The notes under the pieces: model-generated
What the model was told of the DNA's origin: nothing
Database searches by the model: none
Seen by the model: only the letters and a program-made list of their open reading frames with translations
Shown here: one piece after another, positions 18,888-26,678 of the stretch
Layout of the letters: each line of letters opens with the position of its first letter
Position numbering within the stretch: position 1 is the stretch's first letter
Source: Myxococcales bacterium
Lineage (GTDB): Bacteria; Myxococcota_A; Polyangia; Polyangiales; Ga0077539
Direction of reading: 5' to 3'
DNA length: 64,000 bases
NCBI GenBank assembly: GCA_030652255.1
Contig: JAUSAZ010000053.1
Span: forward strand, 1-64,000
Translations under genes and position numbers: made by a program

Positions 18888-19078
18888 CCCTGTCCGCCAC
18901 CGCGCACGGTGGCAGATCGCCACACCGCCCTCCGCCTCGCACCCTCTCCCCTCCCCCGCGTCCCTCTTGATCTCCCGGCCGCCGGGCCTCCGTGGCACGA
19001 GCGCTGCTATCCCCCCATCTCCTGGCGCGCGCGGTTATGGCGCGATGCCCCACTGTGACCATCGATGGAGGTGTCGAG

Positions 19079-20650
19079 ATGGCGAACACGGCCAATGAAT
19101 CGCTCTGGCTCCCGACCGCCCCGAGGGCCCACCAGAGCCCCCAGGCTCACCCCGTCGAGGTCGACGTGGTGGTGGTGGGCGGCGGCATCGCGGGCATGAC
19201 CGCGGCGCTGCTGCTGAAGCGGCGCGGCGCCACCGTGGCCGTCGTCGAGATGCAGCGCGTCGGCCTCGGGGAGACGGGCCACACCACGGCGCACCTCACC
19301 GAGCTGGTCGACACGCGCTACGAGGAGATCGAGCGGGATTTCGGGCGCGACGCGGCGCGGATGGTGGCGGCGTCGAGCCGCGCGGCCATCGACCACATCG
19401 AGGCATGGTCGGCGGAGTTTCCATGCGACTTCGAGCGGGTGCCCGCGTACCTGTACGCCGAGGCCGAGGGCGACGTGCGCGCGCTCGAGCGCGAGGTGGA
19501 GGCCGCGCGCCTCGCGGGCGTGGCGGCGGAGTTCACCCGGGAGGTGCCGCTGCCCTTCGCGGTGGCGGGCGCGCTGCGGCTGGGGCACCAGGCGCAGTTT
19601 CACCCGATGTTGTACCTGCGCGGGCTGGCGAGGGAGCTGCCCGGCCACGGCTGCCACCTCTTCGAGGAGAGCCGGGTGGTGGAGGTGAGCGACGGCGAGC
19701 CCTGCCGGGTGACCCTGGCCTCCGGGGTCGAGCTGCGCGCGCGCTCGGTGCTGGTGACGGCGCACGTCCCGGTGTTCAACCTCCTGGCGCTGCACACCAA
19801 GATCGCCGCGTACCGCAGCTACGCCGTGGCGACGCGCAGCGCGCGGCTGCCGCCCCCGGGGCTCTACTGGGACACGGCGGACCCGTACCACTACACCCGG
19901 CGCTACGACGGCGAGCGCGGCCCGCTGCTCATCGTCGGCGGCGAGGACCACAAGACCGGCCAGTGCGACGACACCGAGGAGGCCTTCGCGCGGCTGAAGG
20001 CGTACGCCCGCGATCGCTTCGGCGCGGAGGACTTCCCCTGGCGGTGGTCGGGGCAGATCATCGAGCCCGCCGACGGGCTGCCGTACATCGGGCGCAACTC
20101 CGCGTCGGACAACGTCTTCGTCGCGACGGGCTTCTCGGGCAACGGGATGACCTTCGGCACCATCGCGGGGCTGATGCTCGCCGACGCCGCGCAGGGCATC
20201 GCGCACCCGTGGGCCGAGCTCTACGAGGCCACCCGGATGAAGCTCCTGGGCGCCGTGAAGGACATGCTGGTCGAGAACGTGGACTACCCCGTTCACCTCA
20301 TCGGCGACCGCCTCGCGGTGCCCGACCGCACGGCCGAGGACCTCTCCCCGGGCGAAGGGGACGTGGTGGTGGTGGGCGGCCGCCGGCTGGCGGTCTACTG
20401 CGACGAGCGCGGCACGCTCCACGGGCTGAGCCCGACGTGCACGCACATGGGCTGCCACGTGAGCTGGAACACCGCCGAGCGCAGCTGGGACTGCCCCTGC
20501 CACGGCGGCCGCTTCGACGCGCTGGGGGCGGTGCTCAACGGCCCGCCGCTGCTGCCCCTCGCGTCGGTGCCGCTCAACGAGCCCGAGCCCGCGCTGACCG
20601 ACTCGGACGAACCCGCCGAGCCGGCCGGCGCGCTCATCTCCCCCGCCTAG
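19079..20650 (+). CDS. FAD-dependent oxidoreductase with C-terminal Rieske 2Fe-2S domain
   Basis: A 523-aa flavoenzyme. The N-terminus has the FAD Rossmann motif VVVVGGGIAGMTAALLLKRR, and the DAO-type fold continues to about residue 400 (FVATGFSGNGMTFGTIAGL binds FAD). A short linker leads to a Rieske domain with ligands C454/H456 in CTHMGC and C472/H475 in CPCHGG; the extra cysteines can form the usual stabilising disulfide. The start at 19079 has GGAGG 7 nt upstream; an upstream frame to 18992 adds only a non-homologous tail. DAO-plus-Rieske proteins are common in soil bacteria, but the substrate is not established. It ends 4 nt into the convergent catalase gene, which suggests a shared oxidative-stress setting. 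Confidence 0.9.
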   Translation: MANTANESLWLPTAPRAHQSPQAHPVEVDVVVVGGGIAGMTAALLLKRRGATVAVVEMQRVGLGETGHTTAHLTELVDTRYEEIERDFGRDAARMVAASSRAAIDHIEAWSAEFPCDFERVPAYLYAEAEGDVRALEREVEAARLAGVAAEFTREVPLPFAVAGALRLGHQAQFHPMLYLRGLARELPGHGCHLFEESRVVEVSDGEPCRVTLASGVELRARSVLVTAHVPVFNLLALHTKIAAYRSYAVATRSARLPPPGLYWDTADPYHYTRRYDGERGPLLIVGGEDHKTGQCDDTEEAFARLKAYARDRFGAEDFPWRWSGQIIEPADGLPYIGRNSASDNVFVATGFSGNGMTFGTIAGLMLADAAQGIAHPWAELYEATRMKLLGAVKDMLVENVDYPVHLIGDRLAVPDRTAEDLSPGEGDVVVVGGRRLAVYCDERGTLHGLSPTCTHMGCHVSWNTAERSWDCPCHGGRFDALGAVLNGPPLLPLASVPLNEPEPALTDSDEPAEPAGALISPA

Positions 20651-22782
20651 CGCTCGCGCTCCCAGTGACGGTGCTTCGCGATGGCCTCGATGAGGTCCTT
20701 CGCGAAGGCCGCGTGGTCGGTCGCGCGGCAGGTCACCAGGCCGCGGTCGACCGTCGAGGCCGCGCCCTTCGCCGCCAGCTTCGCGCCGTCGAGGTCGCAG
20801 ACCGTCAGCACCTCCACCCCCTCGCCCGTGGCGCCGATGGGCTTGCAGTGCCGCCAGGCCTCCTCCACGAAGCGCCGCACGTCGCGCTCGCCCGCGAGCT
20901 TCGCCGCGGACGCCCCGCCGGGGATGTACACCGCGTCGAAGAGCGACGAGGCCACCGTGAGGCGGTTCTTCGTCGCGTCGACCTCGGCCCCGTCGCCGCT
21001 CTTCACCGGGCCCAGCTTCTTGCCCACGACCACCACGCGCGCCCCGGCGGCCTCCAGCGCCGCGGCCACCGCGCTGAACTCCGCGTGGCTGTAGCCCTCG
21101 TCGACCAGCGCCGCGACCTGCCGGCCCCGCGCGCTCTTCACGGTGTCCGCCATGCTCAACGCGGGCGAGGCCTTCACCGATCGCTTGCCCAGACCCTCGG
21201 CGGCCTTGCGCGGCGACGGGGTCGGCGGGTCGACGTCGATGCCCTCGCACACGCGGCGCGCGAAGTCGGCGTCGACGTTGGCGAAGTTGTCCACCTGCCG
21301 CTGGCGGATCGCCCGGCGCTCGACCTTGCTGAGCTCGAAGCGCACGGCCTTCACCAGGTGCCGCTTCTCGGGCTCGGACATGCTGTTCCAGAAGAGCGTG
21401 GCCTGGGAGTAGTGGTCGGCGAAGCTGGCGCTGCGCTCGCGGATCTTCTGGCCCTCCACCCGCTGCGGGAAGTGCGCGAACCCTCCGGCCTTCTCGGGCG
21501 TGAGCATCGGGCAGCCGCCGCCGATGGAGTTGGGGTGGTAGTTCGCGCGGGTGGTGGGCACCGTCTGCTGCATGAACCCGTCCTGCTGGTGGTTGTGCAC
21601 GGGCACCACCGGGCGGTTGATGGGAATCTGCGCGAAGTTGGGCCCGCCGAGGCGGGTGAGCTGCGTGTCCTGGTAGGAGAACAGCCGCGCCTGGAGCAGC
21701 GGGTCGTTGGTGAAGTCGATGCCCGGCACGACGTTGCTGGGCAGGAAGGCCACCTGCTCGGTCTCGGCGAAGAAGTTGTCGGGGTTGCGGTCGAGGGTCA
21801 TCCGGCCGATGCGCTGCACCGGGACGAGCTCCTCGGGGATGATCTTGGTGGCGTCGAGGAGGTCGAAGTCGAAGGCCATCTCGTCGGCCTCGCTGACCAC
21901 CTGCACGCCGAGCTCCCACTGGGGAAACTCCCCCCGCTCGATGGACTCCCAGAGGTCGCGGCGGTGGAAGTCGGCGTCGCGCCCGGCGAGCTCCTGGGCC
22001 TCGTCCCACACCAGCGAGTGCACCCCGAGCAGGGGCTTCCAGTGGAACTTCACGAACACCGATTTCCCGGCCGCGTTGACGAGGCGGAAGGTGTGCACCC
22101 CGAAGCCCTCCATGCGCGAGAAGCTCCGCGGGATGGCCCGGTCGGACATCACCCACATCAGCATGTGGGTGGTCTCCGGGACGAGCGAGGCGAAGTCCCA
22201 GAAGGTGTCGTGGGCCGACGCGGCCTGCGGCATCTCGTGGTGGGGCTCGGGCTTCACGGCGTGCACGAGGTCGGGAAACTTGATGCCGTCCTGGATGAAG
22301 AAGACGGGGATGTTGTTGCCCACCAGGTCGAAGTTGCCCTCCTGCGTATAGAACTTCGTCGCGAAGCCCCGCACGTCGCGCGCGGTGTCCGCCGAGCCGC
22401 GAGAGCCCACCACCGTGGAGAAGCGCACGAACACCGGCGTGCGCGCCGTCGTGTCGTTGAGGAAGGCCGCCTTCGTCAGCTCGGGGATGGGCTTGTAGAG
22501 CTCGAAGTACCCGTGCGCCGCCGAGCCCCGCGCGTGCACCGCGCGCTCGGGGATGCGCTCGTGGTCGAAGCGCGTGATCTTCTCGCGGAGGTGGAAGTCC
22601 TCGAGCAGGGTCGGGCCCCGGGGGCCGCCCCGGAGCGAGTCGTCGGTGTGGGGGATGCCCACCCCGTGGTCGGTGTTCATGTGCTGCCCGGCCGGGTCGC
22701 GGCGGGCGGGCGCGAGCGCTTCGTCCTTGGTCTGTGCGGTGGACGTAGCCGCCGTCGCGGGGGTCTTCTTGCTCGTGGTCAT
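20647..22782 (-). CDS. katE: Large-subunit monofunctional catalase, HPII type
   Basis: A 711-aa clade-2 catalase that splits hydrogen peroxide. The catalytic His is H83 in AVHARGSAAHGYF and the distal Asn is in LVGNNIPVFFIQD (156-157). The proximal haem Tyr is in RLFSYQDTQLTRLGGPNF. The core runs to about residue 530. A class-I glutamine-amidotransferase-like domain follows (GRQVAALVDEGYSHAEF to VEVLTVCDLDGAKL), as in E. coli HPII. The N-terminal extension is typical of this class. The ATG at 22782 has GGAGA upstream; the frame extends to 22869 without homology. Confidence 0.96.
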   Translation of the reverse strand: MTTSKKTPATAATSTAQTKDEALAPARRDPAGQHMNTDHGVGIPHTDDSLRGGPRGPTLLEDFHLREKITRFDHERIPERAVHARGSAAHGYFELYKPIPELTKAAFLNDTTARTPVFVRFSTVVGSRGSADTARDVRGFATKFYTQEGNFDLVGNNIPVFFIQDGIKFPDLVHAVKPEPHHEMPQAASAHDTFWDFASLVPETTHMLMWVMSDRAIPRSFSRMEGFGVHTFRLVNAAGKSVFVKFHWKPLLGVHSLVWDEAQELAGRDADFHRRDLWESIERGEFPQWELGVQVVSEADEMAFDFDLLDATKIIPEELVPVQRIGRMTLDRNPDNFFAETEQVAFLPSNVVPGIDFTNDPLLQARLFSYQDTQLTRLGGPNFAQIPINRPVVPVHNHQQDGFMQQTVPTTRANYHPNSIGGGCPMLTPEKAGGFAHFPQRVEGQKIRERSASFADHYSQATLFWNSMSEPEKRHLVKAVRFELSKVERRAIRQRQVDNFANVDADFARRVCEGIDVDPPTPSPRKAAEGLGKRSVKASPALSMADTVKSARGRQVAALVDEGYSHAEFSAVAAALEAAGARVVVVGKKLGPVKSGDGAEVDATKNRLTVASSLFDAVYIPGGASAAKLAGERDVRRFVEEAWRHCKPIGATGEGVEVLTVCDLDGAKLAAKGAASTVDRGLVTCRATDHAAFAKDLIEAIAKHRHWERER

Positions 22783-22911
22783 CGACGTCTCCGATGGGGC
22801 GCACGCGGGGACCAATTCCCCTGATAGCGGGCCGCGTCGGTGCGTCGAGCCGCCCGGCGCCCTCGTCAAGGCGGACCCTTCGCCGCTCCCCCTCGCGGGT
22901 CGCAGAGGCCG

Positions 22912-23667
22912 TCAGCGCGCCTCGTCCGCGCGCCACGCCCGCACTCGCTCGGCCAGCCACGGGCCGTCGTCGAGGGGCAGGTCGTGGCCCGCCCGCGGGT
23001 GCTGCACCAGCGGCGCGCCGAAGTGCCTCGCGAGGCGCTCGCCGCACACCGGGTGCGCCAGCGGGTCGCGCGCGGCGGTCACCACCAGGGCGGGCACCGC
23101 GAGGCGCGCGGGCGCACGGAAGCGCGACGCCGCGGCGAGCTGGCGCAGCAGCGTGGCGACGGGGGTGGGGCGCTCCTGCCCGTAGCGCGACCACTCGCGC
23201 GCCACGAGGTCGAGGTCGGGCGCGAGGCGCGTGGTGAAGCCCAGCACGATGCGCTCGCGCTCGATCGGGTCGCGGGTGCGCGCCGCCGCCACGATCTGCG
23301 GGACGATCGCGAGGTCCATGCGATCCCACGGGCGCGAGAGGTCGCCCGCGGAGGTGTTGACCAGCACCACGCGGCGGAAGTCCCCGGGGTGGTCGGCGGC
23401 CCACTGCATCGTGACCATGCCCCCGAGCGAGACGCCGAGCAGGCTCCACTCGCCGGGGTGCTCGTCGCGCAGGCGAAGCCAGCGGGCGCGGGTGTCCTCC
23501 ATGATCCCGCGGACGCTCGCGGGCGACGGGCGCGCGCACTCGGTGCCCGCGCCGGGGAAGTCGATGCCGTGGGCGGTGACGCCGAGCGCGCCCGCGAAGA
23601 CCTCGGCGAAGCGGCCGTTGTGACGTTGCTCGCGCGCGAGGCCGCGGAGGAGGAGCCAGCGTTCCAT
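22912..23667 (-). CDS. Alpha/beta-hydrolase fold protein
   Basis: A 251-aa alpha/beta hydrolase. The catalytic triad is complete: nucleophile S80 in LLGVSLGGMVTMQ, acid D201 in VVTAARDPLAHP and base H228 in RAGHDLPLDDG. The oxyanion region is near GIDFPGAGT. There is no signal peptide, so it is cytoplasmic. The substrate cannot be told from sequence; esterase, lipase-like and haloperoxidase-like relatives share this pattern. It lies 129 nt upstream of katE on the same strand. Confidence 0.87.
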   Translation of the reverse strand: MERWLLLRGLAREQRHNGRFAEVFAGALGVTAHGIDFPGAGTECARPSPASVRGIMEDTRARWLRLRDEHPGEWSLLGVSLGGMVTMQWAADHPGDFRRVVLVNTSAGDLSRPWDRMDLAIVPQIVAAARTRDPIERERIVLGFTTRLAPDLDLVAREWSRYGQERPTPVATLLRQLAAASRFRAPARLAVPALVVTAARDPLAHPVCGERLARHFGAPLVQHPRAGHDLPLDDGPWLAERVRAWRADEAR

Positions 23668-23734
23668 GATGGGGGGAGAGCTCGTCGGGGGTGTTCGGAG
23701 GAAGGATTGGGGGGATTGGCGGTCGGGGGAAGAG

Positions 23735-24205
23735 CTAGCGCCGGGCGGGCGGCGCCGGGTGCACCATCGGCATGCCGCCCGGCGGCGCCAGGACCGGCTC
23801 CGGAGGGGGCGGCGGCGGCGCCGGGTCTGCGCGCATCGGGCCGCCCTCGGTGTGGATGGCCGGCGGTGGCGGCGATGGGGGGGTTGGCTGCACGGGGGCG
23901 ATGGCGCCGCTGGGCTGCATGTCGGGCTGCGGGTTGACCACCGGCGGGGCGCCGGCCGTCGAGACGCCCGGGGAGGTCGCGTCGATGAGCCCGAGGCCGA
24001 TGCCGATCTCCTTCAGGGCGTCGCCGAGGCGGCTGCCCTGGAGGTCGCGGGCGGCGTTTTCGCCGTGGCTGGAGAGCCGTTGCTGGCGGGCGCTGGCGTC
24101 CGTGGACGCGTCGCAGCCGTCGAGGACGACGCCGCTCGCGAGCAGGGCCGCGAGGCTGGGCAGCGCGGAGGAGCGGACGGCGGTGCGAGGACGACGAGCG
24201 TTCAT
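23735..24205 (-). CDS. Small proline-rich lipoprotein (paralogue of 24735-25235)
   Basis: A 156-aa predicted lipoprotein. The signal SSALPSLAALLASGVVLDGC ends in a lipobox-like LDGC with Cys at about 31. The mature part has a short helical segment (RLSSHGENAARDLQG, GDALKEIGIGLGLI) and then a long Pro/Ala tail (PSPPPPAIHTEGG, APPPPPPEPVLAPPGG). The start at 24205 is chosen because the same MxxRRPRTA opening occurs in the paralogue two genes upstream. It has no recognisable family beyond that paralogue. Confidence 0.72.
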   Translation of the reverse strand: MNARRPRTAVRSSALPSLAALLASGVVLDGCDASTDASARQQRLSSHGENAARDLQGSRLGDALKEIGIGLGLIDATSPGVSTAGAPPVVNPQPDMQPSGAIAPVQPTPPSPPPPAIHTEGGPMRADPAPPPPPPEPVLAPPGGMPMVHPAPPARR

Positions 24206-24288
24206 GGAGTGACCCCTTCGACGCGGGACGACGGGCGATCTTGGCGCGATACCGAGGTCGATGGCAATTCCGGGGGCGCCAGCGGGGC

Positions 24289-24690
24289 TCAGCCGAAGCG
24301 GGCGCCGAGGGACTCCGCGCGGGCGAGGATGGCGGCCTCGTCGGAGGGCTCCCAGCCGAGTCCGATGACCCGGTCGCTGGCCCAGGCGTCCCAGATCTCC
24401 TCGGGGACCTCGACGGTGCCGCGGGGGCCGCCGACGTGGAGGGCGCGCGGCCCGGCGAAGGCGATGACGTCGCCGAGGAGGTCGGCGTCTTCGTCGAGGG
24501 CCTCGCGGGTGATCGACACGTAGGGGGTCACCGCGTCGGTGGTGGGGTCGATGGAGCGCACGCGCGGGAACTCGAAGGCCTGCGCCGCGGTGAGGTCGCG
24601 CACGCGGGGCTCGGGGGAGCCGTCGCGCCAGCGCCATCCGTCGGCCTGGCGGACGAGCAATCCGCCGATCGCGCTGAGGGGAGGTGCCAT
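24289..24690 (-). CDS. Uncharacterised 133-aa protein between the lipoprotein paralogues
   Basis: A small acidic soluble protein with no signal peptide, cysteine or membrane helix. Visible segments are LLVRQADGWRWRDG, TPYVSITREALDED and VEVPEEIWDAWASDRVIGLGW. The frame has strong third-position GC and sits neatly between two paralogous lipoprotein genes on the same strand, so it is likely real. I do not recognise a family and give no function. Confidence 0.68.
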   Translation of the reverse strand: MAPPLSAIGGLLVRQADGWRWRDGSPEPRVRDLTAAQAFEFPRVRSIDPTTDAVTPYVSITREALDEDADLLGDVIAFAGPRALHVGGPRGTVEVPEEIWDAWASDRVIGLGWEPSDEAAILARAESLGARFG

Positions 24691-24734
24691 GGGCCGCTGG
24701 TGTACCTCAGGTGCGAGGGCCCGCGGAACCCCTG

Positions 24735-25235
24735 TCAGAACCCGTCGGGGTCGCGCGGGCCGGGGCGCACCGCGGACACGCCGCCTCGCACCGGCACCCG
24801 GTGGGGCTGCGGCCGCGGCGGGGTGTGCACCCGCGGCGGCGTCGGGGGCGTGGGGCGCACCTCGCGCACTCCCCCGTCGACGTCGAGCGGCGAGGGCGGC
24901 GCCGGGGGCGTCGGGTCGACCGGTGCCTGCATCCCCGCGGAGACGACGGGCGTCTCGATCTGCACCACGGGCGCCTCGCCCGGCGCCTGGATGCGCGTCT
25001 CCGTCGGCGCCGGGAGCAGCCCGAGCCCGATGGCCACCTGCGTGGCGGCGCGGCCGTGCTCGGAGCGATCGAGCTCGCGGCCGGCCTGCTCGCCGTGCTC
25101 GGTGAGCCGCTGCATCCGACCCGCCGTCTCGACGGGGGTGTCGCAGCCGTCGAGGGCGACGCCGCTCGCGAGGAGGGCGGCGAGGCTGGGGAGCGCGGTG
25201 CTCTGCGCGGCGGTGCGTGGTCGGCGGACGCTCAT
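24735..25235 (-). CDS. Small proline-rich lipoprotein (paralogue of 23735-24205)
   Basis: A 166-aa predicted lipoprotein. It shares MxxRRPRTA, STALPSLAALLASGVALDGC, the RMQRLTEHGEQAGREL helix and an IGLGLL segment with the gene at 23735-24205. The tail is Pro/Val/Arg-rich (RPTPPTPPRVHTPPRPQP), longer and differently composed from its partner. The shared signal plus first 85 residues and divergent Pro-rich tails point to duplication followed by tail drift. Upstream is a 180-nt gap to a divergent lipoprotein gene. Confidence 0.74.
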   Translation of the reverse strand: MSVRRPRTAAQSTALPSLAALLASGVALDGCDTPVETAGRMQRLTEHGEQAGRELDRSEHGRAATQVAIGLGLLPAPTETRIQAPGEAPVVQIETPVVSAGMQAPVDPTPPAPPSPLDVDGGVREVRPTPPTPPRVHTPPRPQPHRVPVRGGVSAVRPGPRDPDGF

Positions 25236-25415
25236 CGGTTTCTAGACCCTTCTCGACACGGCCAGGAAGGGTGATCTTGGCGCCAGTCGGGGCGCCCTGG
25301 CAATGAGCGCCCTGTGCGGCGGGAGGTCGGAGTACGACCAGGACGCCGTCAGCGAGCGCAACCCCGCTTCGACCCGTGCAATGATCCTGGCTCTCCGATT
25401 GCTGAAGGCCGAGGA

Positions 25416-26348
25416 ATGAGCGAGCGGTTGTGCGTGGGGGGTGGGCGCGTTCACTGGACCGGGTGGGCGTTGGCGGTCGCGATCGCTGGCTGTGGAAACA
25501 CCCAGACAGCTGCGCCCCCGAGCGACGCGAGCTCCGACGCGGGGCCTGCGCTCGACCGCCCGGACGCCCGGGAGACCGATGGGGGCGTTGATCGCGACAT
25601 CGGCCAGTCGCTGCGCACGGTGCGTGCGACGCTCACGCGCGCGGCCATGTCTGGCGATGCCAGCACGCCGCTCGACGTCGACCTCGCCGTGATGTGGGTG
25701 ACGGAAACCGTGGCCGCGACGACGACGGTCGACGGCGGCGTCTCGGCGGACGACCCCGCGGGCTTCTTCGTCGAGGGCCCGGGCGGTGCGATCTTCGTCG
25801 CGATCGACCCCGCGGCGGTCTCGCCGACGCCGCAGCCGGGCGACAACATCTACTTCACCGCGACCCGTGGGGAGGTGCACGCGGGCGCCCGGTGGCTCAC
25901 GGGCGTCACCAACTACGGCCGCATCCGTAGCGGGGAGGAGTACCCAGCCAAGCACGTGCTGGACCTCTCGAGGGCGGTCAGCATCGTCTCGGGCCTCGAC
26001 GAGTACGAGCACAAGCTGATCCGGGTGCGAGGCACCATCGTCGGGGACTTCGTGGACGCGGGCGTCGGCTTCGAGTCGGCGCAGATCACGACCGAGGGCA
26101 TCCCCGCGGCGACGCCCGACCTGGTGCTGCGCGTCGCCGTCGCGGTGCGGAGCGGCATGGACCTCCGCAGGGGGTGCGCGTTCACCACGGTCTCGCCGCT
26201 GTGGCGAACCAACGCGCAGGCCCAGGTGCACGCGTGGACCGCGGGCCAGATCACCCGCGGTGGCTGCCCCGGGGACGCCGACGCCGGTACCGACGCCGCG
26301 ACGGTCGTCGACGCGGTCGCTCCGACCGACGGACACGCGGGCGAGTAG
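25416..26348 (+). CDS. Secreted lipoprotein with a central beta-rich domain
   Basis: A 310-aa predicted lipoprotein. The signal RVHWTGWALAVAIAGC ends at a Cys near residue 26. An Asp/Ala/Pro-rich linker follows (PPSDASSDAGPALDRPDARE), typical of myxobacterial lipoproteins. The mature domain (about 65-290) has alternating hydrophobic strands, including GGAIFVAIDP, DNIYFTATRGEV and HKLIRVRGTIVGDF, which look OB-fold-like. The C-terminus is again Asp/Ala-rich. A ribosome site (GAGGA) sits at the ATG at 25416. No catalytic motif or named family is seen. Confidence 0.75.
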   Translation: MSERLCVGGGRVHWTGWALAVAIAGCGNTQTAAPPSDASSDAGPALDRPDARETDGGVDRDIGQSLRTVRATLTRAAMSGDASTPLDVDLAVMWVTETVAATTTVDGGVSADDPAGFFVEGPGGAIFVAIDPAAVSPTPQPGDNIYFTATRGEVHAGARWLTGVTNYGRIRSGEEYPAKHVLDLSRAVSIVSGLDEYEHKLIRVRGTIVGDFVDAGVGFESAQITTEGIPAATPDLVLRVAVAVRSGMDLRRGCAFTTVSPLWRTNAQAQVHAWTAGQITRGGCPGDADAGTDAATVVDAVAPTDGHAGE

Positions 26349-26379
26349 GTCCTCCCGGGCAGGGCGCGCTGCCCCTCGC

Positions 26380-26652
26380 TCACACCTCGAAGAGCACCTC
26401 GTCGAGGGGCCTGCGCGGGAGGTCGGGCACGCGCTGCCAGTCGACCAGTCTCCTCACGATGGTCAGTGCGCGGTCGTCGCCCGACGACGATCGTTGTGAG
26501 GTGGGGCGAAGGGCGCGCGGCAACGGGGTTGAGGCCGACGCCGCGACTGCCCCTCCCGCTGACGCGACTGCCCCTTCGGTCAGCGAGTTCTCCAACGGCC
26601 CAGCGAGCTTCCAGCGCACGTCACCGAGTCGCGGCGATACCCCGAGGGACAC
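26380..26652 (-). pseudogene. Possible gene remnant in the 26349-26678 interval
   Basis: The 330-nt gap before the hybrid kinase contains a 90-codon minus-strand frame. Its last 34 codons (IVRRLVDWQRVPDLPRRPL, then DEVLFEV) have the high third-position GC of real genes and a protein-like composition; the first half looks like low-complexity filler. It has no ribosome site. It could be the decayed 3' end of a gene or a chance frame. Confidence 0.25.
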
Positions 26653-26678
26653 CCTGCCTGTAGGATGTCGACCACCGC

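Noticed and set aside
19007..23539. Very long minus-strand open frame (over 1,500 codons)
   Set aside because: It is antisense to the FAD/Rieske gene and out of frame with katE and the hydrolase; composition is Arg/Ala/Pro filler. Long open frames are expected by chance at this GC.
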